A model generated the notes under the pieces. That model made no database searches. It worked only from the letters and a program-made list of their open reading frames with translations, and had not been told where the DNA came from. From Muribaculaceae bacterium (GTDB lineage Bacteria > Bacteroidota > Bacteroidia > Bacteroidales > Muribaculaceae): a stretch of 58,148 nucleotides of DNA. A program made the position numbers and the translations under genes. The stretch covers positions 1 through 58,148 of the forward strand of contig JAFSCJ010000002.1 in NCBI GenBank assembly GCA_017436845.1. The letters run 5' to 3'. Shown here piece after piece: positions 24,904 through 34,188 of this stretch. Numbering within the stretch: position 1 is the first letter of the stretch; each line of letters opens with the position of its first letter.

Positions 24904-25868
24904 ACCTGTATCTTATTTATAGCTTGTTCCAAATAAGGATAAGCCGATAATATTCTATCTATAATTTGTTGTGTGGAAAGGTTAAATTTTTCAATTACTG
25001 AAACATCATCAGTCATGTGCCGATGCTTCAATCGGCGCATCAATTTCTCACTCTCCCGTACAATATTATTTGTTTCTTCACTAAAGAATGATTGAGAAAA
25101 AATCTCATATATATAACCTATAGCAACATCCGACGGATGAATCATATCTGAAGCATAAAAACGATAGTCCCTCAAATCATCCATCATTATTTCATAAGCC
25201 GGGAAATAAATTACATTGTCCAACTCATGACACAATTTATTAACAGCAAGCAACAACGTTGATTTACTCAACTGATTTTCATGAGCACCATCAGCAAGAT
25301 GACGAATAGGGCTGACCGTAACGATTATATTTATTTCGGGATTTATTTCTCTTATTTTAACTATTAATTTGCTCCACAAGGAAACTATTTCATCAACTGC
25401 CATGCTTCGTCTGCTAAAATTAGATGCAGGCAATTTATGGCAATTTGATACTACGCTTTGAGTCTTTTTATATTCATAGACATAAGCAGTTCCAAAAGTA
25501 ATTATCAATACTCTTGAGCGCTTTAATCGCTCTGATGCGCCATCGATTTTATCATTTATGCGAGAAATAACATCATCGGCATTTACTCCTGAAAATGATG
25601 AATGATGACTAAAACTATGATATCGTCCTTGATATTCAAACAAATCATTAATACAAAACTCGCGACAATTTATCAAATCTTGCAAAGCCAAAGCTATACT
25701 TGCCGGATTATATAATGTTCCAAATGGATTTACCTCAACATCAAAAAGCGCATCTTGCAGGCGGCGACCAATATTATCACTAAAACATGAGCCAAGCATT
25801 GTTATTGCTCCATCATGAGCAATAACTCCTTTATTTGCAAGTGGTTTTATCGTTGTACGAAAATCCAT
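24900..25868 (-). CDS. GSCFA-domain protein
   Basis: A 322-residue protein of the GSCFA family, named for the motif seen here as LGSCFSDNIG near residue 25. Other conserved patterns are NPFGTLYNPASI, LIITFGTAYVYE and TVSPIRHLADGAHENQLSKS, and a late DMIHPSDVAIGYI. The order GS-C, Asn, Asp-x-x-His resembles SGNH esterases/acetyltransferases, so it may add or remove acyl groups on an envelope glycan; this is inference. No signal peptide. It lies four bases after the PorE-like gene and overlaps murF-alr, which supports a cell-envelope role. Confidence 0.88.
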   Translation of the reverse strand: MDFRTTIKPLANKGVIAHDGAITMLGSCFSDNIGRRLQDALFDVEVNPFGTLYNPASIALALQDLINCREFCINDLFEYQGRYHSFSHHSSFSGVNADDVISRINDKIDGASERLKRSRVLIITFGTAYVYEYKKTQSVVSNCHKLPASNFSRRSMAVDEIVSLWSKLIVKIREINPEINIIVTVSPIRHLADGAHENQLSKSTLLLAVNKLCHELDNVIYFPAYEIMMDDLRDYRFYASDMIHPSDVAIGYIYEIFSQSFFSEETNNIVRESEKLMRRLKHRHMTDDVSVIEKFNLSTQQIIDRILSAYPYLEQAINKIQV

Positions 25869-25872
25869 ATCG

Positions 25873-27837
25873 TTAAAACATCATATAATCTATTGACAGC
25901 ACTTGGAATTCTGTGCGACGATTAATTTGATCGGCAACCTCTTGATCAGCCTCCGGCAATGCGAGAATATAATCTTCAGTCAAAACATCACCCTCTTTAA
26001 ATTGAGGATATTCACGCGCGAGTTTTTTAGTTATTGTCTTCGGACGAGATTCGCCATATCCTTGATGTTGCAATCTATCGGCATTAATGCCAGCTTCAAT
26101 CAAATAATCAATAACTGATTTAGCACGACGCTGAGACAAATCAAGATTATAATCGTCAGACCCTTTTCTATCGGTGTGAGAAGCCATCTCGATTGTTACA
26201 TTAGGATTATCACGCAACAACTGCGCCATTTCATCAAGAGCGGTTTTTGACTCCGGTCGCAAAGTCGCTTTATCAAAATCATAGAATATGTTCTCAATAA
26301 CGACCGGTTTGTTTATTGATGCGAGTAAGAAATCTACACCATATTCAGCATCCTCCTCGGCTGTGTCTGAAGTAAACTCCTGTTTGGCATTCAAATATCC
26401 TTTAGCACCAGCAAGCATCACATAACTCACACCGCGTTGTAATGGGAAACTAAATGAGCCATCATTGCGAGCAACCTGCTTCTGATTTGAGCCATCATTG
26501 CCAACAATGCGTATTACAGCATTAGGAATAGGCTCTTCATCTTTATCAAGTACCCACCCCGAAATTAAGATATTCAACTCCGGCAATTCAAAAGAATATA
26601 TGTGGTCATATCCACGCCCATCTCCTCTATTAGAAGAAAAATAGCCTGTTTCTCCTTCTCCAAAAGTTATACCAAAATCATCATACGATGAGTTCATGGG
26701 TAATCCCATGTTTTCAACCTTCCATCCGCCCGATGGTGTCAATTGTGCGCGAAACAAATCAAGTCCACCCATACCCGGATGTCCGTCAGATGCAAAATAC
26801 AACACACTATCTTCTCTAACATAAGGGAACTCCTCATCTCCCGGAGTATTAATAAACTCCCCAAGATTTTCAAGTGAGCCAGCACGTTCTTTTAGGTTAA
26901 TACGCCACAAGTCTTTACCTCCATATCCACCCGGCATATCTGATGTAAAATAAAGATATGTACCATCGGGAGATACTGCAGGATGTCCATAGCTTGAAAG
27001 CGTATCGGCTGTTATTTCAAATTTCACCGGTGCACTCCATTGTGCATCAGAACGTTGAGATGTGTAAATTTCCACTCCGGTATTGGCATTTGGTTCTCTG
27101 CGGGCTTTTGTCAAATACATTGTTGTCCCATCAGGTGAAAAAGAGATAATACCCTCATCTAATTCTGAATTCAATTCTCCTTCAACAGGTTCAGGGCGTT
27201 GCCATTGTCCGTTTTCATCTTTTTTAGAAAACCATATATCGGATTTTTTCATCCCTGTAATTTCACTACGTTTATCACCTTTTACCTTTTCGTTGGTAGT
27301 TGTATAATACAACGCATCATGTGATTTATCAAAGTACATGGGAGAGAAATCGGCACGACGAGAGTTAAACAACTTAGACTGCTTTACTATGTATCTTGTC
27401 TTCTTCTCTTTCATTATAGCCTGATTGCAACCTGCAATGCCCACTGATGCTGCTTTTGATTTTGGATTGCGCACAAGAAAATCTTTATAAGCATTCAACG
27501 CCGGTTGATATTTCCCTTCGGCATGAAGAGACTGTGCCAAATACAATTGAGCCATAGAATCGGGGTAGCCATACCTTATGGCATTTTGATAGGCTGCCGA
27601 TGCACGAGAACTCATATTTAGATGCCGATAACACTCTCCCATCTTGAACGCAGCTTCACCGCGTATGGGGCGTTCTTCTCGTTTTGTATATTTGTTATAC
27701 ACCTTACGATAGGTCTTTGAGGCATCATAATATTCCCCACGAGCCAATTGTTCATCGCCCACAGACATTTTTGCTCCACCGCAACCACTTATAATTAATG
27801 ATGTCAATATTATCGCAAAACAGAATAAATGCTTCAT
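25873..27837 (-). CDS. PorE-like OmpA lipoprotein (TPR, PD40, regulatory domain, OmpA_C)
   Basis: A 654-residue lipoprotein with lipobox ISGC (Cys19). Domain order: TPR-like helices at about 30-150; PD40/WD40-type propeller blades at 160-410 (repeated SFSPDGTTMYLT, AVSPDGTYLYFTSD, YFSSNRGDG); a carboxypeptidase-regulatory-like beta sandwich at 425-510 (GWVLDKDEEPIPNAVIRI); and an OmpA C-terminal peptidoglycan-binding domain at 525-650 (FYDFDKATLRPES, ASHTDRKGSDDYN...SQRRAKSVIDYL). This order matches PorE, the peptidoglycan-linked part of the type IX secretion system, but related OmpA lipoproteins without that role also exist, and no other secretion genes are seen here. First gene of an operon with GSCFA and murF-alr. 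Confidence 0.85.
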   Translation of the reverse strand: MKHLFCFAIILTSLIISGCGGAKMSVGDEQLARGEYYDASKTYRKVYNKYTKREERPIRGEAAFKMGECYRHLNMSSRASAAYQNAIRYGYPDSMAQLYLAQSLHAEGKYQPALNAYKDFLVRNPKSKAASVGIAGCNQAIMKEKKTRYIVKQSKLFNSRRADFSPMYFDKSHDALYYTTTNEKVKGDKRSEITGMKKSDIWFSKKDENGQWQRPEPVEGELNSELDEGIISFSPDGTTMYLTKARREPNANTGVEIYTSQRSDAQWSAPVKFEITADTLSSYGHPAVSPDGTYLYFTSDMPGGYGGKDLWRINLKERAGSLENLGEFINTPGDEEFPYVREDSVLYFASDGHPGMGGLDLFRAQLTPSGGWKVENMGLPMNSSYDDFGITFGEGETGYFSSNRGDGRGYDHIYSFELPELNILISGWVLDKDEEPIPNAVIRIVGNDGSNQKQVARNDGSFSFPLQRGVSYVMLAGAKGYLNAKQEFTSDTAEEDAEYGVDFLLASINKPVVIENIFYDFDKATLRPESKTALDEMAQLLRDNPNVTIEMASHTDRKGSDDYNLDLSQRRAKSVIDYLIEAGINADRLQHQGYGESRPKTITKKLAREYPQFKEGDVLTEDYILALPEADQEVADQINRRTEFQVLSIDYMMF

Positions 27838-27919
27838 AATAATAAATTTATGTCAATGATATACCTTTGAACTTATAATTTATATAACGTAACCCTCAAC
27901 TTGATATTTTCCAATCATA

Positions 27920-27927
27920 CAAATTTA
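27920..27927 (-). promoter_or_regulatory. -7 element of the PorE-like/GSCFA/murF-alr operon
   Basis: TAAATTTG on the minus strand at 27927-27920, giving a leader of about 80 bases before the start at 27837. No good -33 TTG. Confidence 0.4.
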
Positions 27928-27970
27928 CTAAAACTTTTTTGATGTAATCAGATATTTTTTACTATTCACA

Positions 27971-28002
27971 TTTTGTAATTTATTTTGAATTATATATTTT
28001 TG
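27971..28002 (+). promoter_or_regulatory. Promoter of the GLUG surface-protein pair
   Basis: TTTTG at 27971-27975, a 19-bp spacer, and TATTTTTG at 27995-28002: a near-ideal Bacteroidetes promoter. The ATG at 28032 is 29 bp downstream. The surrounding spacer is very AT-rich. A second -7-like TACCTTTG at 27862-27869 has no partner. Confidence 0.7.
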
Positions 28003-28031
28003 AATTTATTACATATTCAATCGTGAAAAGT

Positions 28032-30959
28032 ATGAAAACGATAAGTAAATATCTATTTCGATCCTTGGTCGCAATAATAACTATTTCAATTTACTCATGC
28101 AGTGATGATGATTTAATTTCTGATTCTCCTAATAACACTCACGATTTATTCCTTGGCAATTGCAAGATTCTCAAATTTGGGCAAGAGACATCTCTATTTG
28201 AAGCATCGGATTTCACCCTACACATCCTTGCGCCCAATGGTACTATAATCCAACGTAAAGGTAATCATATTAGAGAAAACAATATATCAGAATTGATTTT
28301 GAATGAAGGCCTCTGCGATAACAATTATAGATTACTTTTCTTGGAATATGATATTCCAGATCCTGATGACCCTCGTTTCACTAAAGCTCGGTTTGGATTA
28401 GGTTGCGAAATAAGCATTATAGATGGATTACCGTCTATATTAGACACATACAATCCTTCATTACAATTATTTGCATTACATGAGCAAAACAATACCTACG
28501 CAATAAATTGTGATGATGACCTTAAAAAACTTGCTAAAACCATTAACTCTGATGACAACGGAGTTGATTCTACCTATTCTTTTATTCAGACATGCGACAT
28601 TGACTTAGAATATGCATGTTTTAAAACTAATAAAGACTATGGATGGAATCCCATTGGAGCAAGCAATAACACCCCTTTTAAATCAAAATATTTTGGCAAC
28701 AACTACACGATAACCGGGCTAAACATTAATCGACCTAACACTTTTGGTGTTGGATTGTTTGGCTACACAAGCATGGCATATATCAAGAATGTAATAATTC
28801 GCAACTCCACCATACGTGGAGACTATGCCACAGGAGCTCTCGTTGGCGTAATAACAAGACCCGGAAATATTAAAGCATGTACCATTGTTGATTCATGCCA
28901 CGTTGACAATTGTACAATCAGTGGCACGACATACAATTCAGAAGAAGGAGGAGTTAATATTGGCGGACTCGTTGGCGCAATAGAAGAGGGTACAATGCTC
29001 AACCTGACATCGTCATCATCAAGCAATAATACAATAATTGCCACTTATAATGCAGGAGGGCTTGTCGGGGGTAGTGTAAGTTATACAGTAGCAAACATAG
29101 GAAATTGCACAAGCTATGACAATAATATCACTGCTCAAATTTCAGGCGCCGGAGGGATCATTGCCGTTGCCGATTCTCTTTACATATCAGGATGCACCAA
29201 TACTTCAACTGTTATAGGTGGTGCATCTTCATCAGATACCGGTATTGGCACAGGAGGCATTGTTGGTGGTAGTGGAGCAAGCTATATAACAAGTTGCACA
29301 AACTCCGGAACGATAAAAGGAGACGAAGGTGTAGGAGGTATTATCGGAAGTACTCGCATAAAAGGCAGTCGAAATCCTGAAGCGCCAGAGCCGTATGCTC
29401 ACAATTACACCATGGTCAAATATTGTGGTAATACAGGAAATGTCTCTGGAGAAATCACAGTTGGAGGAATATGTGGGGATTCCAACTTTGGTAGCTATGC
29501 AGTTTATAATAGCGGAAAAATTGAGGGTAAAGCCCAAGTGGGAGGAATACTTGGTGCAGGTGTAATTGCCGTTACGCATAATTCTGTAAATTCAGGCGAA
29601 ATTTCAGTTACTAATTATGATGGCAACTCTTTCTGCGGAGGTATCATAGGCAAAGCCGATATGACATCTATTGCGCTTTGTCAAAATTATGGGGCTGTTA
29701 ATAGCACCGGAACTCATACTGCCGGTATTATAGGAATTTCAGGCAGTACAGCAGTAATCCATCAATGTGGAAATTTCGGCAAAATAAATAGTACAGCGAG
29801 TGGTGCCACAGGAGGTATAGCCGGAGAAATAGGCAATCCTTCGGACTGGGGTCCCATGAATACGGCAGAGGTGGTTATTGGCACTATAGAAATCGCCATG
29901 GCTGCATTAGGCCCGATTATGGCTTATGCAGAGCATGCGACAGAAGGTGCATTACACATTATTCTAAAAATAACCGAGCCATTAATTGAATATAGCCTTG
30001 TTGGGACAAACACTTACTTTGAATATCACACCGTTCATTCAATTATTCATCATGAAGCTCTTGAACAAATTGATGTAGCTGTAAATGGAGCTACATCAAA
30101 CATTAGTTCAGACGTTAACAATGTAATATCTGATATACGTGAAAACACTTATTCAAATATTGATGTAAATGGATTTGACAAATCTATAATTACCACCAAT
30201 TATATTGCTGAAATAAACAACACTCTTGACTATTACATCCAAGATAATGGAGCCGACACCTATAATAACAGTATAAACACAAAGCGAAATAATCTATGTG
30301 ATGCCGTTGAGAAAAAGACAGAGGATAAAGAGTTGGCTCATTCAATAATAGCAGGTATTACTCTTGGTGCAAGTTTTATTTTCACTACCGGGGCTGTAAT
30401 AGCCGGTTTTTTCACCGGAGGTGCTACTGCCGCAGCAGTATTTGTTGGGTTGGGTGCAATCACTTCTGTTATTAGTGGTGTTAATTCAATTGTTAAAGGC
30501 TCTACTGAATTTGAGCAAAATGCAGTTATTGTTTCACAATGCGTTAATGCCGCAAAAATCACATCCTCATCAAGCGATGAAACAGGAGCTTTGATCGGTG
30601 TTCTCAATGACTATGGTATTATGCGCGATTGTCTCAACACAGCTAATGGTGATGGCAAAGGTGGATATTTTATTGGAACAGCTGGCGACAAATCTGAAAT
30701 TACTCGATGCCTTTCCTTAGGGCAAAATTGGGAAAGAACAATTGCTAAAATGGAACAACTAATAGACGTCTCTGATGTTTACTTTTATAATAGCGGAAGT
30801 TCAACAGCGCTTAATGCGTTATCTCCTTCAGAAATTGGAGATGCATCAAATTATGACGGGTGGGACATAGGCACCGATAAAAATCTATGGACTATACCCT
30901 CCTCTTCGTCCAACAAATCATACCCTATTCCATTCTATTCAGAAATGAGAGAGAAATAA
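28032..30959 (+). CDS. GLUG-repeat surface lipoprotein with inserted hydrophobic helical domain
   Basis: A predicted 975-residue lipoprotein; the lipid Cys23 is followed by Ser-Asp-Asp-Asp, the type of acidic signal that exports lipoproteins to the cell surface in Bacteroidetes. I chose ATG 28032 over an in-frame GTG at 28023. Residues 35-135 look like a beta-sandwich. Residues 165-600 are GLUG-type repeats with recurring CxNxG and GGIVG patterns, expected to fold as a beta-helix. Residues about 606-825 break the pattern: amphipathic helices, then a long Ala/Gly/Ile-rich hydrophobic stretch (771-819, containing TTGAVIAGFFTGG), then return to GLUG repeats. Function unknown; adhesin, or a pore-forming-like module, are guesses. 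A GLUG paralogue follows after 29 bp. Confidence 0.75.
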   Translation: MKTISKYLFRSLVAIITISIYSCSDDDLISDSPNNTHDLFLGNCKILKFGQETSLFEASDFTLHILAPNGTIIQRKGNHIRENNISELILNEGLCDNNYRLLFLEYDIPDPDDPRFTKARFGLGCEISIIDGLPSILDTYNPSLQLFALHEQNNTYAINCDDDLKKLAKTINSDDNGVDSTYSFIQTCDIDLEYACFKTNKDYGWNPIGASNNTPFKSKYFGNNYTITGLNINRPNTFGVGLFGYTSMAYIKNVIIRNSTIRGDYATGALVGVITRPGNIKACTIVDSCHVDNCTISGTTYNSEEGGVNIGGLVGAIEEGTMLNLTSSSSSNNTIIATYNAGGLVGGSVSYTVANIGNCTSYDNNITAQISGAGGIIAVADSLYISGCTNTSTVIGGASSSDTGIGTGGIVGGSGASYITSCTNSGTIKGDEGVGGIIGSTRIKGSRNPEAPEPYAHNYTMVKYCGNTGNVSGEITVGGICGDSNFGSYAVYNSGKIEGKAQVGGILGAGVIAVTHNSVNSGEISVTNYDGNSFCGGIIGKADMTSIALCQNYGAVNSTGTHTAGIIGISGSTAVIHQCGNFGKINSTASGATGGIAGEIGNPSDWGPMNTAEVVIGTIEIAMAALGPIMAYAEHATEGALHIILKITEPLIEYSLVGTNTYFEYHTVHSIIHHEALEQIDVAVNGATSNISSDVNNVISDIRENTYSNIDVNGFDKSIITTNYIAEINNTLDYYIQDNGADTYNNSINTKRNNLCDAVEKKTEDKELAHSIIAGITLGASFIFTTGAVIAGFFTGGATAAAVFVGLGAITSVISGVNSIVKGSTEFEQNAVIVSQCVNAAKITSSSSDETGALIGVLNDYGIMRDCLNTANGDGKGGYFIGTAGDKSEITRCLSLGQNWERTIAKMEQLIDVSDVYFYNSGSSTALNALSPSEIGDASNYDGWDIGTDKNLWTIPSSSSNKSYPIPFYSEMREK

Positions 30960-30988
30960 AATACAGGTTTAATAAAAATCTCACAACA

Positions 30989-33900
30989 ATGAAAACAATC
31001 ATGCAATACATTGTAATCCTATTAACATCATTATCGTGCTTTGCATTATTTTCATGCCACGATGAGAATGACATTTTTTCAAACGAAATAGGCTCTACCT
31101 TAGAACATTTTGATGGGAAAAGAGTATCTACATTCTATCTCCCACATGATAGCACAACAATCAGTAACGGGACTAATTCTGCCACTGTATATCTCGAAAA
31201 TACTGAAACATTAAAACAATACGAATTTTCAGCTAAAACAATACTAAAAGACAATCGTCTTGAAGTAAAAATGGATATTCCCAACAATGAAAAAATTGAT
31301 GATGGCATATATAATCTTTCGGTGGTTGTTATTACCAATTTAGACATTATATTAATGCGCATACGTTTCATTGTTAAAATCAGGAAAGAGATGATTGATA
31401 TTATTGATGCTAAAATTCCTGAATACAAATATCTATCCGGCAGTGGGACTAATAAAAACCCATATCTAATATCATCTACTAAAGATTTTGATTACCTGCT
31501 ATATAATCTTAAATATGTAGACACAGAGCTTCATGGGAAAGGTAGCTATTTTTCTCAGACAGCCAATTTTGATGCACCAAAAGCCGGAGACGATGCCGAT
31601 GGTCGAGAATATGCAAGTTTCCCATTTGCCGGCATCTACAAAGGAAACGGACACACCATTTCTAACATCAACTATACTGGGACGAAATCAAGTTCAATAG
31701 ATACTAATATTGGGCTATTTGACGGATTACATGATGGTGCAAAGATTTCAAATCTTAAATTAGATGTCTCATTCAAAGGAGTTCATTCCTATTCAGGAGC
31801 ACTTGCAGGCTACTCTAATGGGAATGTTACACTTGACAGTATCTCTGTTATAGGTGATATTGATGACTGCCACGAAGTTTGTGGTGGTCTAATTGGAATA
31901 AATCAACCAACCAATGGCACTTTAACAATAACAAATTGTAATCTTGATGTTGATATAACTGCCGATGGAACACATATTGGCGGAATAATCGGAGCATCTC
32001 ACAGCAACACGATTATAAAAGATTCTAAAATAGGTGGTGATGTATCCGGGAAAACCTCTGTTGGTGGCGTTATTGGCAGCAGCATTCAAGCATCCTATGA
32101 AATAGCAAACCTATCCAATATCGACTCTCATTTTGCGATATCAGGCACTACTTCTGTAGGAGGAATTTTTGGGAATTTTAGTGCTCCGAATTTCAAAGTT
32201 GAAAAAATATCATTGCAACATACTGTAACATCTGCTGACAATGAAATTAAAATCATTTCAGGAGAAGAAAGTATTGGTGGGGTATTTGGGGATTTAAACA
32301 TATCTAATATGACTGCTGATTCATATTTAAAAGATGTGCACATTAAATGTCCTGTAACCGGTAGTGAAAATGTGGGTGGACTAATAGGCAAATTATCTGT
32401 CATCTCCGAAAAAACAATAACTATAAATAATTGTAAAATAGCATCCATTATTAAAGGAGAAACCAATACCGGTGGCTTTATCGGTTTAGGTCTAACAGCA
32501 TGCCCCATTACATTTGAAGAAGAATCAAGCATAAAAACATCAGACGGAATAGCTGAAGTTTTAGGTGGTAACTATACTGGTGGGGTATTTGGTAAATTTG
32601 AGCCATCAGGAAAAACAATCATATTTGAGAATACCTCAAAAATTTATTGTGGCGTAAATGTTTCAGGCACTACTAATGTCGGTGGTTTTGCAGGTTGCGT
32701 AAATTTCAATAATTCTAAATCAGAAAATGAACGTACTATTAATTTGAATGGTTTTGAATTAAAAAATACCGTAGAAATAAAAGGTGGGGCAAATATAGGT
32801 GGATTGATAGGCTTTGTAAAAAATGCAATCATAAAGGGGCAAAACACTTTTGACTATAATGAAGGAAACGGGTTGACAATTCCAAAATTTTCTCGATTTA
32901 CCCCTAATTTCTCTGGTAAAATAATCGCGGCTAATCCTTCATCGGGTAGTTGCTTTGGAGGAGCTATTGGCAAAGCATACAACTCTTCGATCAAAGGAAT
33001 ATGCGTAAACTCCATTATAGAATTAACTAATCTTGATTCAATTGGTGGAATTGTCGGGCACATTGAATCTACCCTTCAATCATCAAAGATCATTGAAGAC
33101 TGTACTTATAAAGGAGAATTAATAGGAAATAAAAACATAGGCGGTATAGTCGGAATAAAAACAAAAAATGGGCAGATACTTGATTGCATCAATTACGGGA
33201 TAATTTCAGCCAAGGAGAATGTCGGAGGTGTACTTGGAAAGCTTTGTTACGAAAACATTAACGACGGGGGTATTTTTGTTAATTATTGTGTGAACACAGG
33301 AGCTGTTACAGGGTCAGGTGCTGATACCGGTGGAATTGTTGGATATATGCAAGGAGATAATGATATAAATTTATATGTGTCCATTTCTCATAGTGGTAAT
33401 TATGGAAAAATTACAGGTGGAGATACCGGAGTCGGCGGTATTCTCGGACGATGCAACACTCGCCGAGGTCGTGTCCTTAATTGTGCAAACCATGGAGAGG
33501 TTTACTCAGCAAATGAATGCCGAATAGGTGGTATTGTCGGTTCAATGGGCAAGGATCCAAGCGCCGCTCACCAATCGACAAACCTTCAAGTTGGTTATTG
33601 TGCCAATACCGGCACTGTTTCAAGCAACAATGGCAGCTCACATGTGGGAGGAATTTTAGGGTTCCAAGAGGAAGGCTGTTCTGATTGGACTGACGAAGAT
33701 TCTTGGGTTCATGATTGCTACAATACCGGTTCAATCACCGGAAGTGGAGACCGCGGAGGCATTGTTGGCTACGTAGATCATTATAGCTATGTTCAGAAAT
33801 GCTTTAATTCGGGCGAAACAAACAAAGGTATTTGTGGGACTCGCAAAAGTTCTGCAATAATCTATGACGATTATACTTTCTATACTAAAGGTAGTGATTC

Positions 33901-34072
33901 CGGAGACTGGTTGGGAGATAAAAAGATTTCTGATGAAGATGCTAAAAAGGAGGGAACATTCCAGAATGAAGAACAGACAGAGGGATTTGATTTTAATGGC
34001 ATTTGGAAAATGGGAAGCAATCACCCAATTCTCCGTGATTGTCCATTCCAAGATATATCATTTTCCAACTAA
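30989..34072 (+). CDS. GLUG-repeat surface lipoprotein, second of the pair
   Basis: A predicted 1027-residue lipoprotein, lipid Cys23 in LFSC, followed by His-Asp-Glu-Asn-Asp. The start at 30989 gives a proper signal peptide; the frame is open further upstream to 30887 but that overlaps the previous gene. Residues 30-145 are beta-rich and contain no known motif. At 150 the standard GLUG lead-in appears (GSGTNKNPYLISSTKDFDYLL, then GIYKGNGHTISNINYTG), and about 20 repeats with GGIVG/GGVIG run to the C-terminus. There is no helical insertion. The signal-peptide starts MKTI are alike in the two paralogues and they share an operon; a terminator follows at 34089. Confidence 0.8.
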   Translation: MKTIMQYIVILLTSLSCFALFSCHDENDIFSNEIGSTLEHFDGKRVSTFYLPHDSTTISNGTNSATVYLENTETLKQYEFSAKTILKDNRLEVKMDIPNNEKIDDGIYNLSVVVITNLDIILMRIRFIVKIRKEMIDIIDAKIPEYKYLSGSGTNKNPYLISSTKDFDYLLYNLKYVDTELHGKGSYFSQTANFDAPKAGDDADGREYASFPFAGIYKGNGHTISNINYTGTKSSSIDTNIGLFDGLHDGAKISNLKLDVSFKGVHSYSGALAGYSNGNVTLDSISVIGDIDDCHEVCGGLIGINQPTNGTLTITNCNLDVDITADGTHIGGIIGASHSNTIIKDSKIGGDVSGKTSVGGVIGSSIQASYEIANLSNIDSHFAISGTTSVGGIFGNFSAPNFKVEKISLQHTVTSADNEIKIISGEESIGGVFGDLNISNMTADSYLKDVHIKCPVTGSENVGGLIGKLSVISEKTITINNCKIASIIKGETNTGGFIGLGLTACPITFEEESSIKTSDGIAEVLGGNYTGGVFGKFEPSGKTIIFENTSKIYCGVNVSGTTNVGGFAGCVNFNNSKSENERTINLNGFELKNTVEIKGGANIGGLIGFVKNAIIKGQNTFDYNEGNGLTIPKFSRFTPNFSGKIIAANPSSGSCFGGAIGKAYNSSIKGICVNSIIELTNLDSIGGIVGHIESTLQSSKIIEDCTYKGELIGNKNIGGIVGIKTKNGQILDCINYGIISAKENVGGVLGKLCYENINDGGIFVNYCVNTGAVTGSGADTGGIVGYMQGDNDINLYVSISHSGNYGKITGGDTGVGGILGRCNTRRGRVLNCANHGEVYSANECRIGGIVGSMGKDPSAAHQSTNLQVGYCANTGTVSSNNGSSHVGGILGFQEEGCSDWTDEDSWVHDCYNTGSITGSGDRGGIVGYVDHYSYVQKCFNSGETNKGICGTRKSSAIIYDDYTFYTKGSDSGDWLGDKKISDEDAKKEGTFQNEEQTEGFDFNGIWKMGSNHPILRDCPFQDISFSN

Positions 34073-34088
34073 TTTCGCAAACATATAG

Positions 34089-34123
34089 AAACTGCTTCTT
34101 CAGGAGCAGTTTTTTGTTTTTTG
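34089..34123 (+). terminator. Terminator of the GLUG pair
   Basis: AAACTGCT (34089-34096) pairs with AGCAGTTT (34105-34112), then a T-rich run to 34122. Standard rho-independent form, 17 bp after the stop codon. Confidence 0.8.
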
Positions 34124-34149
34124 TAGCTCTATTATTTTGAGTATCTTTG
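34121..34149 (+). promoter_or_regulatory. Promoter of the Tricorn-type protease
   Basis: TTG at 34121-34123, an 18-bp spacer and TATCTTTG at 34142-34149. The TTG lies at the end of the T run of the preceding terminator. The start codon is 39 bp downstream of the -7 element. Confidence 0.6.
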
Positions 34150-34188
34150 TGGAAACATCATTGAATAACAATTAAAAATTTATATAAC

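Noticed and set aside
28023..28031. GTG start at 28023 for the first GLUG protein
   Set aside because: ATG at 28032 gives a normal signal peptide in the same frame and an acceptable distance from the promoter.
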